From Prevotellaceae bacterium (GTDB lineage: Bacteria > Bacteroidota > Bacteroidia > Bacteroidales > Paludibacteraceae): a DNA stretch of 64,000 nucleotides. The notes below the pieces were generated by a model. It was not told where the DNA came from. It saw only the letters and a list, made by a program, of their open reading frames with translations, and made no database searches. The position numbers and the translations under genes are program-made. The stretch is from positions 1-64,000 of the forward strand of contig JACJXK010000016.1 in the NCBI GenBank assembly GCA_020636675.1. The letters run 5' to 3'. The first letter of the stretch is position 1, and each line of letters begins with the position of its first letter. This document shows, one piece after another, positions 33,467 to 41,345 of the stretch.

Positions 33467-34577
33467 ACCTTATTATGTCATATACATTACCGGGCATGGA
33501 GATGACGATGCCCTTCATCTCCATCTCAAACAAAAGGGAAGATAGCTGGTTGATGGGCATTTGCGATTTTCGGGAAAGGATGTTTACCTGCATGGCTCCC
33601 TCCGATTGAATTAAATCAACTATCTTTTGCTCGTTTCCTGACAGTTCGGAAAACAGGGAGAGTTGCATGGTCCCCTCGTTTTTGTCGTCCCAGTTCATGA
33701 GATATTCGATGTCTTTGGCCGATTCGACGAGAGAGGCTTTGTTTTGTTTGATCAGATTGTTGCATCCTATGGAATATAGGTCGCCCACGCGGCCGGGTAT
33801 GGAAAATACGTCACGATGGTAGGAGTTGGCAAATTCGGCGGTAAGTAGTGCGCCGCCTCTCTCTCCCGATTCGACAATGAGGACTGCGTCGCACATCCCC
33901 GCAATGATGCGGTTTCTTGCCACGAAATTATTGCGGTCTATTCTTGTCCCGGAAGGATATTCTGTTACGATGGCGCCGTTTCCCAGCATCATCTTTTTTG
34001 CAGTCTGTATGTGTGCGGCCGGATATATTTGGTCTAGTCCGTGCCCTATCACGCCAATAGTGGATAGCCCGCATTCTATAGCTTTCTTATGGGCGCAAAT
34101 ATCAACTCCGTAGGCCATCCCGCTGACGATTGTCAGATCCGCATGCTTCTTGGCCAATTCTGACACAATCTCTTCGCAGATGGATCTTCCGTAGGGTGTC
34201 ATTTTGCGTGTGCCTACAATGCCTAGAAATTTGCCTTCATTCATGTTGGCATTTCCTTTCTTATAAAGTACGATTGGGTGGTCGTTGCATTCCAACATTC
34301 GTTTGGGATATTCGGCGTCGGTGTAAGACAGAATGGTGATGTTGTTCTTTTGGGTGAAGTTGACCTCGTTCATCGCCTTGTCCAGAATTTCAGGGGCGGA
34401 AGATATTTGGTTGGACAGGAATTCTCCTATTCCCGGAATCTTCTCCAATGATTTTTTTGTGGAATGGAAGATGGCTTCTTCGCTGCCTAGAGCAGAAACC
34501 AACTTTTTCACGGTTTGGGTGCCAACACCTTTGATGAGAGTTGCCCCGATTTTGAATTTCAGATCTGAGTTTTCCAT
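33450..34577 (-). CDS. dprA: DNA processing protein DprA
   Basis: A 375-residue DprA. An N-terminal helix-hairpin-helix region (about 10-70, IKGVGTQTVKKL, IPGIGEFL) precedes the Rossmann-like DprA domain (about 75-285; GIVGTRKMTPYGR, SGMAYGVDICAHKKA, GHGLDQIYP, ESGERGGALLTAEFA, PGRVGD). A C-terminal winged-helix follows (about 305-375). DprA loads RecA onto single-stranded DNA taken up during transformation. It converges with the subtilase gene and overlaps it by 17 bp. Confidence 0.93.
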   Translation of the reverse strand: MENSDLKFKIGATLIKGVGTQTVKKLVSALGSEEAIFHSTKKSLEKIPGIGEFLSNQISSAPEILDKAMNEVNFTQKNNITILSYTDAEYPKRMLECNDHPIVLYKKGNANMNEGKFLGIVGTRKMTPYGRSICEEIVSELAKKHADLTIVSGMAYGVDICAHKKAIECGLSTIGVIGHGLDQIYPAAHIQTAKKMMLGNGAIVTEYPSGTRIDRNNFVARNRIIAGMCDAVLIVESGERGGALLTAEFANSYHRDVFSIPGRVGDLYSIGCNNLIKQNKASLVESAKDIEYLMNWDDKNEGTMQLSLFSELSGNEQKIVDLIQSEGAMQVNILSRKSQMPINQLSSLLFEMEMKGIVISMPGNVYDIIRSIGRR

Positions 34578-34700
34578 CGATTTCGCAAAATAGACAAGTA
34601 GAACAGCAGAAAAACAGTAGTATGATTTTATTCAGATAATATCCGCGTCACTTGTGGGTTGTATTTTCAGAATGTGCAAATGTATGAAATTATTTTTACT

Positions 34701-34708
34701 TACCTTTG
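34701..34708 (+). promoter_or_regulatory. -7 promoter element of rbfA
   Basis: TACCTTTG fits TAnnTTTG 28 nt before the rbfA start. A clear -33 partner is not seen. Confidence 0.45.
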
Positions 34709-34735
34709 CATCGCTAAAGTAACAATTGAAATTTT

Positions 34736-35089
34736 ATGGACAAAACGAGATTAAACAAAATAGATAGGTTAGTACAAAAGGAGTTGGGCGATATGTTTCA
34801 GAAGTCGGTAAACTCGATGAATGGCACTTTGGTGTCGGTGACTTCAGTCAGCGTTTCTGCCGACCTTAGCGTGGCCAAGGTCTACTTGAGCATCTTCCCT
34901 ACGAACCGTCATGAAGAGGTGATGGAGTTGATCAAGAATAGTACGAAGAGCCTTCGTTTCGAACTTGCCCAACGTACGCGTTACCAGTTGAGGAAGGTAC
35001 CTGAGTTGGTCTTCTATCTGGACGACTCTTTGGATTACCTTGAGAATATAGACAGGTTGCTAGGCAAGAATGAGGCTGCGGAAGAATGA
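34736..35089 (+). CDS. rbfA: Ribosome-binding factor A
   Basis: A 117-residue protein of the RbfA family, with the KH-like fold and the pattern KIDRLVQKELGDMFQ near the start and DLSVAKVYLSIFP (40-52). RbfA matures the 5' end of 16S rRNA and helps cold adaptation. It overlaps the start of the downstream permease gene by 4 bp (ATGA), so translation is coupled. Confidence 0.95.
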   Translation: MDKTRLNKIDRLVQKELGDMFQKSVNSMNGTLVSVTSVSVSADLSVAKVYLSIFPTNRHEEVMELIKNSTKSLRFELAQRTRYQLRKVPELVFYLDDSLDYLENIDRLLGKNEAAEE

Positions 35090-36309
35090 GACTGCCTTCG
35101 TACATAGCTTCCCGTTATCTTTTCTCGAAAAAGAAGCACAACGTCATCAATATCATATCGATGATATGTGTGGTGGGAATCTGTGTCGCTACGGTAGCCC
35201 TTGTGTGCACATTGTCTGTCTATAATGGTTTCCAACAGCTGATTTCCGGGTTGTATAATTCGTTTGATCCTGATTTGCGCATCACATTGGTAGAGGGAAA
35301 GACTTTTGACGCCTCCTTGCCGGAGATGAAAAGGTTAAGGAATTTGGATTGTGTGGATGTGATGGCCGAGTCGTTGGAAGAGAACGCCATGATTAGGAAT
35401 AAGGGGAAGCAGACCACAATCACGGTCAAGGGTGTGACTTCGGATTATGTCCGTTTGATTCGTCCTGATTCGGTGGTGACATCCGGAAACTTCATGTTGG
35501 AAGATGGGAATCACCGTTTCGCCGTGATTGGCGCGGCTTCGGCATCGTTGATAGATGCGGGTGTGTTTTTTGTTAATCCCGTTTCCCTTTATGCTCCCAA
35601 ATATGATGTGAAGGTGAATGTGGCGAACCCGGAAACGGCATTTAACGAGAGCGACATTTATGTGTCGGGGGTCTATTCTGTCAACCAACAGGAGATCGAC
35701 AATAAGTTCGCATTCGTCTCGATAGATTTTGCCCGGCAGCTTTTCAATTACGGAGATGTCATCTCTACCATAGAGCTGAAACTGAAGCCGGGTGCTGATT
35801 TGGAATCGGCCAAGGAGATAGTTGCGAGTGTCATGGGTCCCTCTTTTAAGATACAGGACAAACATGAACAGCATGAGGAGTTTTACCGGATGCTGAAGAT
35901 TGAGAAATGGATTACTTTCCTAATTCTGTTTTTCATACTTCTGATTGCCATTGTCAACGTGGTGGGTTCGCTCACCATGCTGATTATCGAGAAGAAAAGG
36001 GATATCCGAACCTTGCTTAGCTTGGGTGCCAGCAGAAAGACGGTGCGTAATATATTTCTATTGGAGGGATGGCTTGTTTCGGCCTTCGGGGCTGTGTTTG
36101 GTGTCGTGATCGGGCTTGTGCTTTGTTTGATGCAACAGCATTTCGGATTGTTGAAATTGAATAATGGCGGCAACAGTAACTCTTTTATTGTGGACGCCTA
36201 TCCTGTCTTGGTAGATTGGAGCGACATATTGGTTGTGTTGGGTTCTGTCCTCCTTGTCGGATTTTTGGTGGCGTGGTATCCTACCCGTTATATTGGGAAG
36301 ATAAAGTAA
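35086..36309 (+). CDS. FtsX/LolC-E-like ABC transporter permease
   Basis: A 407-residue membrane protein with one N-terminal helix (about 20-45, VINIISMICVVGICVATVAL), a large periplasmic domain (about 50-265), and three C-terminal helices. The MacB/FtsX family arrangement includes LLSLGASRKTVRNIFLLEG. It most resembles LolC/LolE lipoprotein-release permeases, which move lipoproteins from the inner membrane. A LolD-type ATPase is not in the window. The rbfA-permease pairing is common in Bacteroidales. A strong terminator follows. Confidence 0.88.
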   Translation: MRLPSYIASRYLFSKKKHNVINIISMICVVGICVATVALVCTLSVYNGFQQLISGLYNSFDPDLRITLVEGKTFDASLPEMKRLRNLDCVDVMAESLEENAMIRNKGKQTTITVKGVTSDYVRLIRPDSVVTSGNFMLEDGNHRFAVIGAASASLIDAGVFFVNPVSLYAPKYDVKVNVANPETAFNESDIYVSGVYSVNQQEIDNKFAFVSIDFARQLFNYGDVISTIELKLKPGADLESAKEIVASVMGPSFKIQDKHEQHEEFYRMLKIEKWITFLILFFILLIAIVNVVGSLTMLIIEKKRDIRTLLSLGASRKTVRNIFLLEGWLVSAFGAVFGVVIGLVLCLMQQHFGLLKLNNGGNSNSFIVDAYPVLVDWSDILVVLGSVLLVGFLVAWYPTRYIGKIK

Positions 36310-36326
36310 CTCATATTTATATTAGG

Positions 36327-36376
36327 AAAGAATCACATCCTTTTCGGCCGACAAAGGATGTGATTCTTTCTTTTTT
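36327..36376 (+). terminator. Terminator after the LolC/E-like gene
   Basis: A perfect 17-bp stem pairs AAAGAATCACATCCTTT (36327-36343) with AAAGGATGTGATTCTTT (36353-36369), followed by CTTTTTT. Confidence 0.95.
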
Positions 36377-36500
36377 AGTGACCGTCAAAAAATAACTTGT
36401 GGCGATTTGACCTGTCTTGCTGTCAATGCAATGCAAGAAAAGCATCCTAACAGGATGTTTTGGACTTTACCCATTTATCTATGTGATAAGAAGTACGTGG
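36376..36500. repeat. Intergenic repeat element, copy 7 (partial)
   Basis: GTGACCGTCAAAAAATAACT, then TGTGGCGATTTGACC, resembles the CGTCAAA and ACTTGTGACGATTT modules of other copies. It is followed by GATGTTTTGGACTTT, related to the tandem repeat at 15949-15985. It fills the gap before the convergent NYN gene. Confidence 0.5.
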
Positions 36501-36502
36501 CT

Positions 36503-37303
36503 TTATTGCCGTTTCTTTCTTGTTATGGTTTTCTTTGCTCTGATATAGATATGTTTCACATTAGGGTTTTCTGTTTCCCGTTCATCTATTTCGAAGTTAG
36601 GAAGCGATTTGATGAGCGGTGTGAGTTTCGAAAATCCATATATTCGGGGGTCGAAGTCTGGTTTCTTTTTGTTTATCATACTCCCGATTTCTGCCAAGGA
36701 GGCCCATCCGTTGTCGTCGGCCACGTCGTTTACCGTTTGTCGGATGAATCTGACAACGTTGCTTCCAATCGTATCGATGCTGGATTTTTCCTTCTCCTTG
36801 CTTTTCCCTTTTTTCTTTTCGATGGTAGAGAGTGAGTTGTTATTGGCCTCCTGCTCAGAATCCTCCCCCAAAACCTCAATGTAAATGAATTTGTCGCAAG
36901 CTACGATGAATGGTTTCGGTGTCTTCTTCTCTCCCATGCCGAGCACAAGCATGCCCGATTCTCTAAGTCTGGTGGCTAGCCTAGTGAAGTCGCTGTCGCT
37001 GGATACGAGGCAGAAACCGTCCACTTTCTCGCTGTGCAGGATGTCCATGGCGTCGATTATCATGGCCGAGTCTGTCGCGTTTTTTCCGAAAGTGTAGCTG
37101 TATTGTTGTATAGGAGTGATTGCGTTTTCGAGAAGGGAAGGCTTCCATCCCGACACCGTGGGGCGGGTCCAATCGCCATAAATGCGTTTGATGGTCGGTA
37201 TTCCGAATTTTGCTATTTCGTCCAACATCTCTTTTATTTTGGAATAGGGAATGTTGTCGGCGTCGATGAGTACCGCAAGTCTTAAATCCGTTTTGTCTCT
37301 CAT
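36503..37303 (-). CDS. NYN-domain ribonuclease-like protein with C-terminal LOTUS/OST-HTH domain
   Basis: A 266-residue protein. The NYN/PIN-like domain (about 5-145) keeps the acidic cluster expected at the metal site: Asp14 and Asp16 (LIDADN), Asp78 (NATDSAM) and Asp103/Asp105 (SSDSDF). A low-complexity Lys/Glu/Ser linker (about 150-172) precedes a C-terminal OST-HTH/LOTUS domain (about 172-255, WASLAEIGSMINKKKPDFDP). Family members cleave or bind RNA. The combination fits an RNA-directed nuclease, but the target is unknown. Monocistronic. Confidence 0.85.
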   Translation of the reverse strand: MRDKTDLRLAVLIDADNIPYSKIKEMLDEIAKFGIPTIKRIYGDWTRPTVSGWKPSLLENAITPIQQYSYTFGKNATDSAMIIDAMDILHSEKVDGFCLVSSDSDFTRLATRLRESGMLVLGMGEKKTPKPFIVACDKFIYIEVLGEDSEQEANNNSLSTIEKKKGKSKEKEKSSIDTIGSNVVRFIRQTVNDVADDNGWASLAEIGSMINKKKPDFDPRIYGFSKLTPLIKSLPNFEIDERETENPNVKHIYIRAKKTITRKKRQ

Positions 37304-37384
37304 ATGTTTCTTTTTTATGTTGTCGACAAAGATATTAACTTTACGCTAGTAATAGTAAAAAAATAACTTGGAAAGTTTAAGGTA

Positions 37385-37610
37385 TCTTGTATGGATGATT
37401 TCATTAAGTGTCGTGTCGTCTCCAAAAACGTCCCGTATTGGCAAACCTTGCCGAAGGGAAGCAGGTGTCCGTCTGGCGGGAGGACAGAAATAATTCATAT
37501 CCGGTGCATTACTATGGAATGCGGTTGTTTGTACTTGTTTTCCCTACGGAAAGATAATGTCTACGGCATTTCATCAAAACCGTCACAAGTTGTTTTTTTA
37601 ATCTTGCTAC
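37385..37610. repeat. Intergenic repeat element, copy 8 (long form)
   Basis: One of two long, closely similar copies (the other is at 45290-45535). Shared modules in order are GTGTCCGTCTGGCGGGAGG (37465 onward), AATTCATATCCGGTGCATTA, GGAATGCGGTTG, GTACTTGTTTTCCCTACGGA, AAGATAATGTCTACGGCATT, then TCATCAAAACCGTCACAAG (to 37590). The core ATG(C/T)CTACGGCAT is a near palindrome. The gap upstream of carB (37304-37920) also holds the candidate attenuator at 37771. Confidence 0.75.
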
Positions 37611-37770
37611 GCTATATTTGCGTGCATTGAACTCTATCCCTATCCCTTCCTATAAGTTGAAAACTTCATATCCTTCCGTCTCTGAAAAATTTGGATGAAT
37701 GGGTTAAACTGCGTACATTTACAAAATCAAATGAATTGACCATATCAGGTGACGGAACTTATCTATAATA

Positions 37771-37864
37771 ATGACGGATATACGGGAGAAAAGGCAATTG
37801 ATAAGTTGTCCTTTCCCTTGTTTTCCCTTTTCTGCGTTGGCGTTTTACCGACGCATTTTTTTTG
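37771..37864 (+). promoter_or_regulatory. Possible leader and intrinsic terminator before carB
   Basis: TGCGTTGG (37833-37840) pairs with CCGACGCA (37848-37855, one G-U pair) and is followed by a run of nine T, forming an intrinsic terminator only 56 nt before the carB start. No plus-strand gene precedes it, so it may work as an attenuator. A 34-codon frame (37771-37875) runs across it and contains Arg codons CGG, AGG, CGA, CGC and CGA, which might act as a leader peptide. The terminator is visible; the regulation is speculation. Confidence 0.4.
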
Positions 37865-37920
37865 CCCGATTGTAGATGGAACGACTAAAAGAACAAGAAA
37901 CAAATAACACTACACAAATT

Positions 37921-40900
37921 ATGCTACAAGGAATTAAAAAAGTGATTTTGCTTGGGTCCGGTGCGCTGAAAATCGGACAAGCAGGTGAGTTTGACTACTC
38001 GGGATCGCAAGCGTTGAAGGCGATGCGTGAGGAGGGTGTCAGTACGGTGTTGATAAACCCTAACATTGCGACCATTCAGACGTCTGAAGGTGTGGCAGAT
38101 AAGGTTTATTTTCTGCCTATCACTCCTTATTTTGTGGAGGCGGTGATTAAAAAGGAGAAGCCGGACGGCATCCTTTTGGCTTTCGGAGGCCAGACAGCAT
38201 TGAATTGTGGTACGGAATTGTACCTTTCTGGCGTGTTTGAAAAATACGGGATGAAGGTTCTGGGTACTTCGGTAGATGCCATTATGATTACGGAAGACCG
38301 TGACCTCTTTGTCAAGAAACTGAACGAGATAGAGGCTAAGACTCCTCGTTCCCATGCGGTTGAAAATATGAATGACGCTATCAAGGTGGCCAACGAGATT
38401 GGATTCCCCGTGATGGTTCGTTCTGCATATGCCTTGGGAGGTCTTGGTTCCGGCATCTGTTCGAACGAGGCGGAGTTCCGTGAACTTTGCGATAGCGCGC
38501 TGACCCATTCTAAACAGATTTTGGTGGAAGAGTCTTTGAAGGGATGGAAGGAGATAGAGTTTGAGGTGATTAGGGATAAGAACGATCATTGTTTCACGGT
38601 GGTTCCGATGGAGAATTTTGATCCGCTAGGAATACATACGGGAGAGAGTATCGTGGTTGCGCCTATCATCTCGTTGTCTGATGAGCAGATTAATATGTTG
38701 CAGGACATCTCTCGCAGGGTGGTTCGCCATATAGGCATTGTGGGAGAGTGCAACATACAATATGCGTTCAATGCGGAGACCAATGACTATCGCATCATCG
38801 AGATTAATGCTAGATTGAGCCGTTCGTCGGCTTTGGCTTCCAAGGCGTCCGGATATCCGTTGGCTTTTGTTGCCGCTAAGTTGGCTTTAGGCTATTCTTT
38901 GGATCAGATTGGAGAGATGGGAACCGCTAACTCTGCTTATGTGGCACCTTCTGTTGATTATATGATTGTGAAGATTCCTCGTTGGGATTTGTCCAAATTT
39001 GTTGGCGTTGACCGAGAAATCGGTTCTTCTATGAAGTCTGTCGGCGAGATCATGTCCATCGGAAAGTCTTTCGAAGAGATTATACAGAAGGGTCTTCGTA
39101 TGATAGGACAAGGCATGCACGGATTTGTAGGCAACAAGGAGCTCGAATTCGGAGATTTGGATAAGGAGCTGTCCCATCCTACGGATCTTCGCGTTTTTGC
39201 TATCGCAAAAGCATTTGAAGAGGGTTATACGGTAGAGCGTATTGAGAAACTTACTAAAATCGACGTTTGGTTCTTGGGTAAATTGAAGAATATTGTCGAT
39301 TATACGAAGGTGATTGCCAAATATAAGAAGATAGAAGACATCCCGGCTGATGTGATGAAAGAGGCCAAACGTCTGGGATTCTCTGATTTCCAGATAGCCC
39401 GTTATACAGAAGATCCGAAAGGAAACATGGTGGCAGAGAATCTCCGCGTGCGGGCTTTGCGTAAGAAACAAGGTGTTGTGCCTGCTGTGAGGAGAATCAA
39501 TACGATGGCATCCGAACATCCGGAATTGACCAACTATCTTTATATGACTTATGGTGTGGATGAGCATAACGTCACTTATGATGGAAAGAATGAGAAATCT
39601 ATCGTGGTGTTGGGTTCCGGAGCTTACCGGATCGGTTCGTCTGTCGAGTTTGACTGGTGCTCGGTAAATGCGGTGCAGACAGCAAGAAAGCAGGGTTATA
39701 AATCAATCATGATTAACTATAATCCGGAGACAGTATCTACGGACTATGATATGTGTGACCGTCTCTATTTTGACGAGTTGAGTTTTGAGCGTGTGTTGGA
39801 TGTGTTGGATCTTGAGAATCCGACGGGTGTGGTTGTTTCTGTCGGTGGTCAGATCCCGAACAACTTGGCAATGAAGTTGCATGCCCAGAATGTTCCTATC
39901 TTAGGTACTTCTCCTATCTCTATCGATAGGGCCGAAAATAGGAATAAATTCTCCGAAATGTTGGATCGTCTATGTATAGACCAGCCACGTTGGCAGGAGT
40001 TGACTAGCTTCGACGAAATTTACAAATTCGTGGATGAGGTGGGTTTCCCTGTCCTTATCCGCCCGTCTTATGTACTTTCCGGAGCGGCCATGAATGTCTG
40101 CTATGATAAAGACCAGATGGAATCATTCCTGAAGGCTGCTGCAAAGGTTTCGAAAGAGTATCCTGTCGTCGTTTCCGTATTCTTGCAGGGAGCTAAGGAA
40201 GTGGAGTTTGATGCAGTGGCAAAGAATGGGGAGATTGTGGAATATGCCATATCGGAGCATGTGGAGTTTGCCGGAGTGCACTCCGGCGATGCTACGTTGG
40301 TATTTCCTGCTCAGAAAATCTATTTGGAGACTGCCCGCCGCATTAAGAAGATAAGCAAGAAGATTGCGCAGGAGTTGAATATCAGCGGACCGTTTAATAT
40401 CCAGTTCTTGGCAAAGAATAATGACGTGAAGGTGATTGAGTGTAACCTTCGCGCATCCAGAAGTTTCCCATTCGTCTCGAAAGTTCTGAAACGCAACTTT
40501 ATTGAGACGGCAACCAAAATCATGTTGGGTATCGATGTCGAGAAGCCAGACTCTTCTACGTTTGATATTGACTATGTAGGGGTGAAGGCATCACAGTTCT
40601 CTTTTTCCCGTCTGCACAAGGCAGATCCTGTTCATGGCGTGGATATGGCATCTACCGGTGAGGTTGGCTGTATCGGCGATGATTTCGACGAGGCACTCAT
40701 GTCTGCCATGATCTCAGTGGGTTATAAGATACCGGAGAAGGGCGTGCTTGTCTCTTCTGGTGACGTGAAAGGCAAGGTCGATCTGTTGGATCCATGTAAG
40801 ATGCTTTTCTCCAAAGGATATAAAATATATGCGACGGAGGGAACCCAGAAGTTCTTGCAGGACAATGGTGTTGATGCGACCACCGTATGCTGGCCAGATG

Positions 40901-41142
40901 AGATTGGAGAAAAAAACATTGTGGAGCTGATGTCTAAACACGAGATCGATTTGGTGATTAACATACCAAAAAATCATACGCGTAGGGAATTGACGAACGG
41001 ATATAAAATCCGCCGTTCTTCTATAGACCATAATATTCCGTTGATAACCAATGCCCGTTTGGCAAGTGCCTTCATTCAGGCATTCTGCGAGAAGGGTTAT
41101 GAGGATATTCCGGTTAAGTCATGGCAAGAGTATAAATTGTAA
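37921..41142 (+). CDS. carB: Carbamoyl-phosphate synthase, large subunit
   Basis: A 1073-residue CarB with two homologous ATP-grasp halves (about 1-550 and 560-940) and a C-terminal MGS-like allosteric domain (about 940-1073). Typical motifs are the opening VILLGSGALKIGQAGEFDYS, its second-half echo VVLGSGAYRIGSSVEFDWCS, and NPETVSTDYD. It makes carbamoyl phosphate from bicarbonate, ATP and glutamine-derived ammonia for arginine and pyrimidine synthesis. The ATG at 37921 (MLQGIKKVILLG) is preferred; the frame extends to 37876. The small subunit carA is not adjacent. A terminator follows. Confidence 0.97.
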   Translation: MLQGIKKVILLGSGALKIGQAGEFDYSGSQALKAMREEGVSTVLINPNIATIQTSEGVADKVYFLPITPYFVEAVIKKEKPDGILLAFGGQTALNCGTELYLSGVFEKYGMKVLGTSVDAIMITEDRDLFVKKLNEIEAKTPRSHAVENMNDAIKVANEIGFPVMVRSAYALGGLGSGICSNEAEFRELCDSALTHSKQILVEESLKGWKEIEFEVIRDKNDHCFTVVPMENFDPLGIHTGESIVVAPIISLSDEQINMLQDISRRVVRHIGIVGECNIQYAFNAETNDYRIIEINARLSRSSALASKASGYPLAFVAAKLALGYSLDQIGEMGTANSAYVAPSVDYMIVKIPRWDLSKFVGVDREIGSSMKSVGEIMSIGKSFEEIIQKGLRMIGQGMHGFVGNKELEFGDLDKELSHPTDLRVFAIAKAFEEGYTVERIEKLTKIDVWFLGKLKNIVDYTKVIAKYKKIEDIPADVMKEAKRLGFSDFQIARYTEDPKGNMVAENLRVRALRKKQGVVPAVRRINTMASEHPELTNYLYMTYGVDEHNVTYDGKNEKSIVVLGSGAYRIGSSVEFDWCSVNAVQTARKQGYKSIMINYNPETVSTDYDMCDRLYFDELSFERVLDVLDLENPTGVVVSVGGQIPNNLAMKLHAQNVPILGTSPISIDRAENRNKFSEMLDRLCIDQPRWQELTSFDEIYKFVDEVGFPVLIRPSYVLSGAAMNVCYDKDQMESFLKAAAKVSKEYPVVVSVFLQGAKEVEFDAVAKNGEIVEYAISEHVEFAGVHSGDATLVFPAQKIYLETARRIKKISKKIAQELNISGPFNIQFLAKNNDVKVIECNLRASRSFPFVSKVLKRNFIETATKIMLGIDVEKPDSSTFDIDYVGVKASQFSFSRLHKADPVHGVDMASTGEVGCIGDDFDEALMSAMISVGYKIPEKGVLVSSGDVKGKVDLLDPCKMLFSKGYKIYATEGTQKFLQDNGVDATTVCWPDEIGEKNIVELMSKHEIDLVINIPKNHTRRELTNGYKIRRSSIDHNIPLITNARLASAFIQAFCEKGYEDIPVKSWQEYKL

Positions 41143-41160
41143 TTGGGCTGATGTCTGAAG

Positions 41161-41200
41161 AAAATGGAGGAGAGTCTGTTTGTGACTCTCTTCCATTTTT
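41161..41200 (+). terminator. Terminator after carB
   Basis: AAAATGGAGGAGAGTC (41161-41176) pairs with GACTCTCTTCCATTTT (41184-41199), 16 bp with one G-U pair, 7-nt loop, T-rich end. It separates carB from the secreted protease. Confidence 0.9.
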
Positions 41201-41345
41201 GGTGTCTAAGTTTGTTCCGTTTCCATATCTCGCTTATAAGGTCTGTTATTATTTGATTTATTTTATATGTATAATATACTTAATTTTAACTGCAAAATCC
41301 TTGTATAAACCTTATTTTTGTATAGTCAAACTGAAATGTTTTTCC

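Noticed and set aside
34578..34735. Possible RNA gene between dprA and rbfA
   Set aside because: Only a -7 promoter element is visible; no stable hairpin or known RNA motif is seen.
36407..36835. 142-codon plus-strand frame overlapping the NYN gene
   Set aside because: It covers repeat copy 7 and the 3' part of the NYN gene in antisense. No domain or signals.
37391..37630. 79-codon frame in repeat copy 8 with similarity to frames in other copies
   Set aside because: The similarity (for example RKDNVYGI versus RDNAYGI near 2530) follows from DNA repetition. The copies differ by frameshifts and lack start signals.
41151..41345. Longer start of the secreted protease (65 extra residues)
   Set aside because: The extension crosses the carB terminator and hides the signal peptide. 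The ATG at 41346 gives a normal signal peptide.
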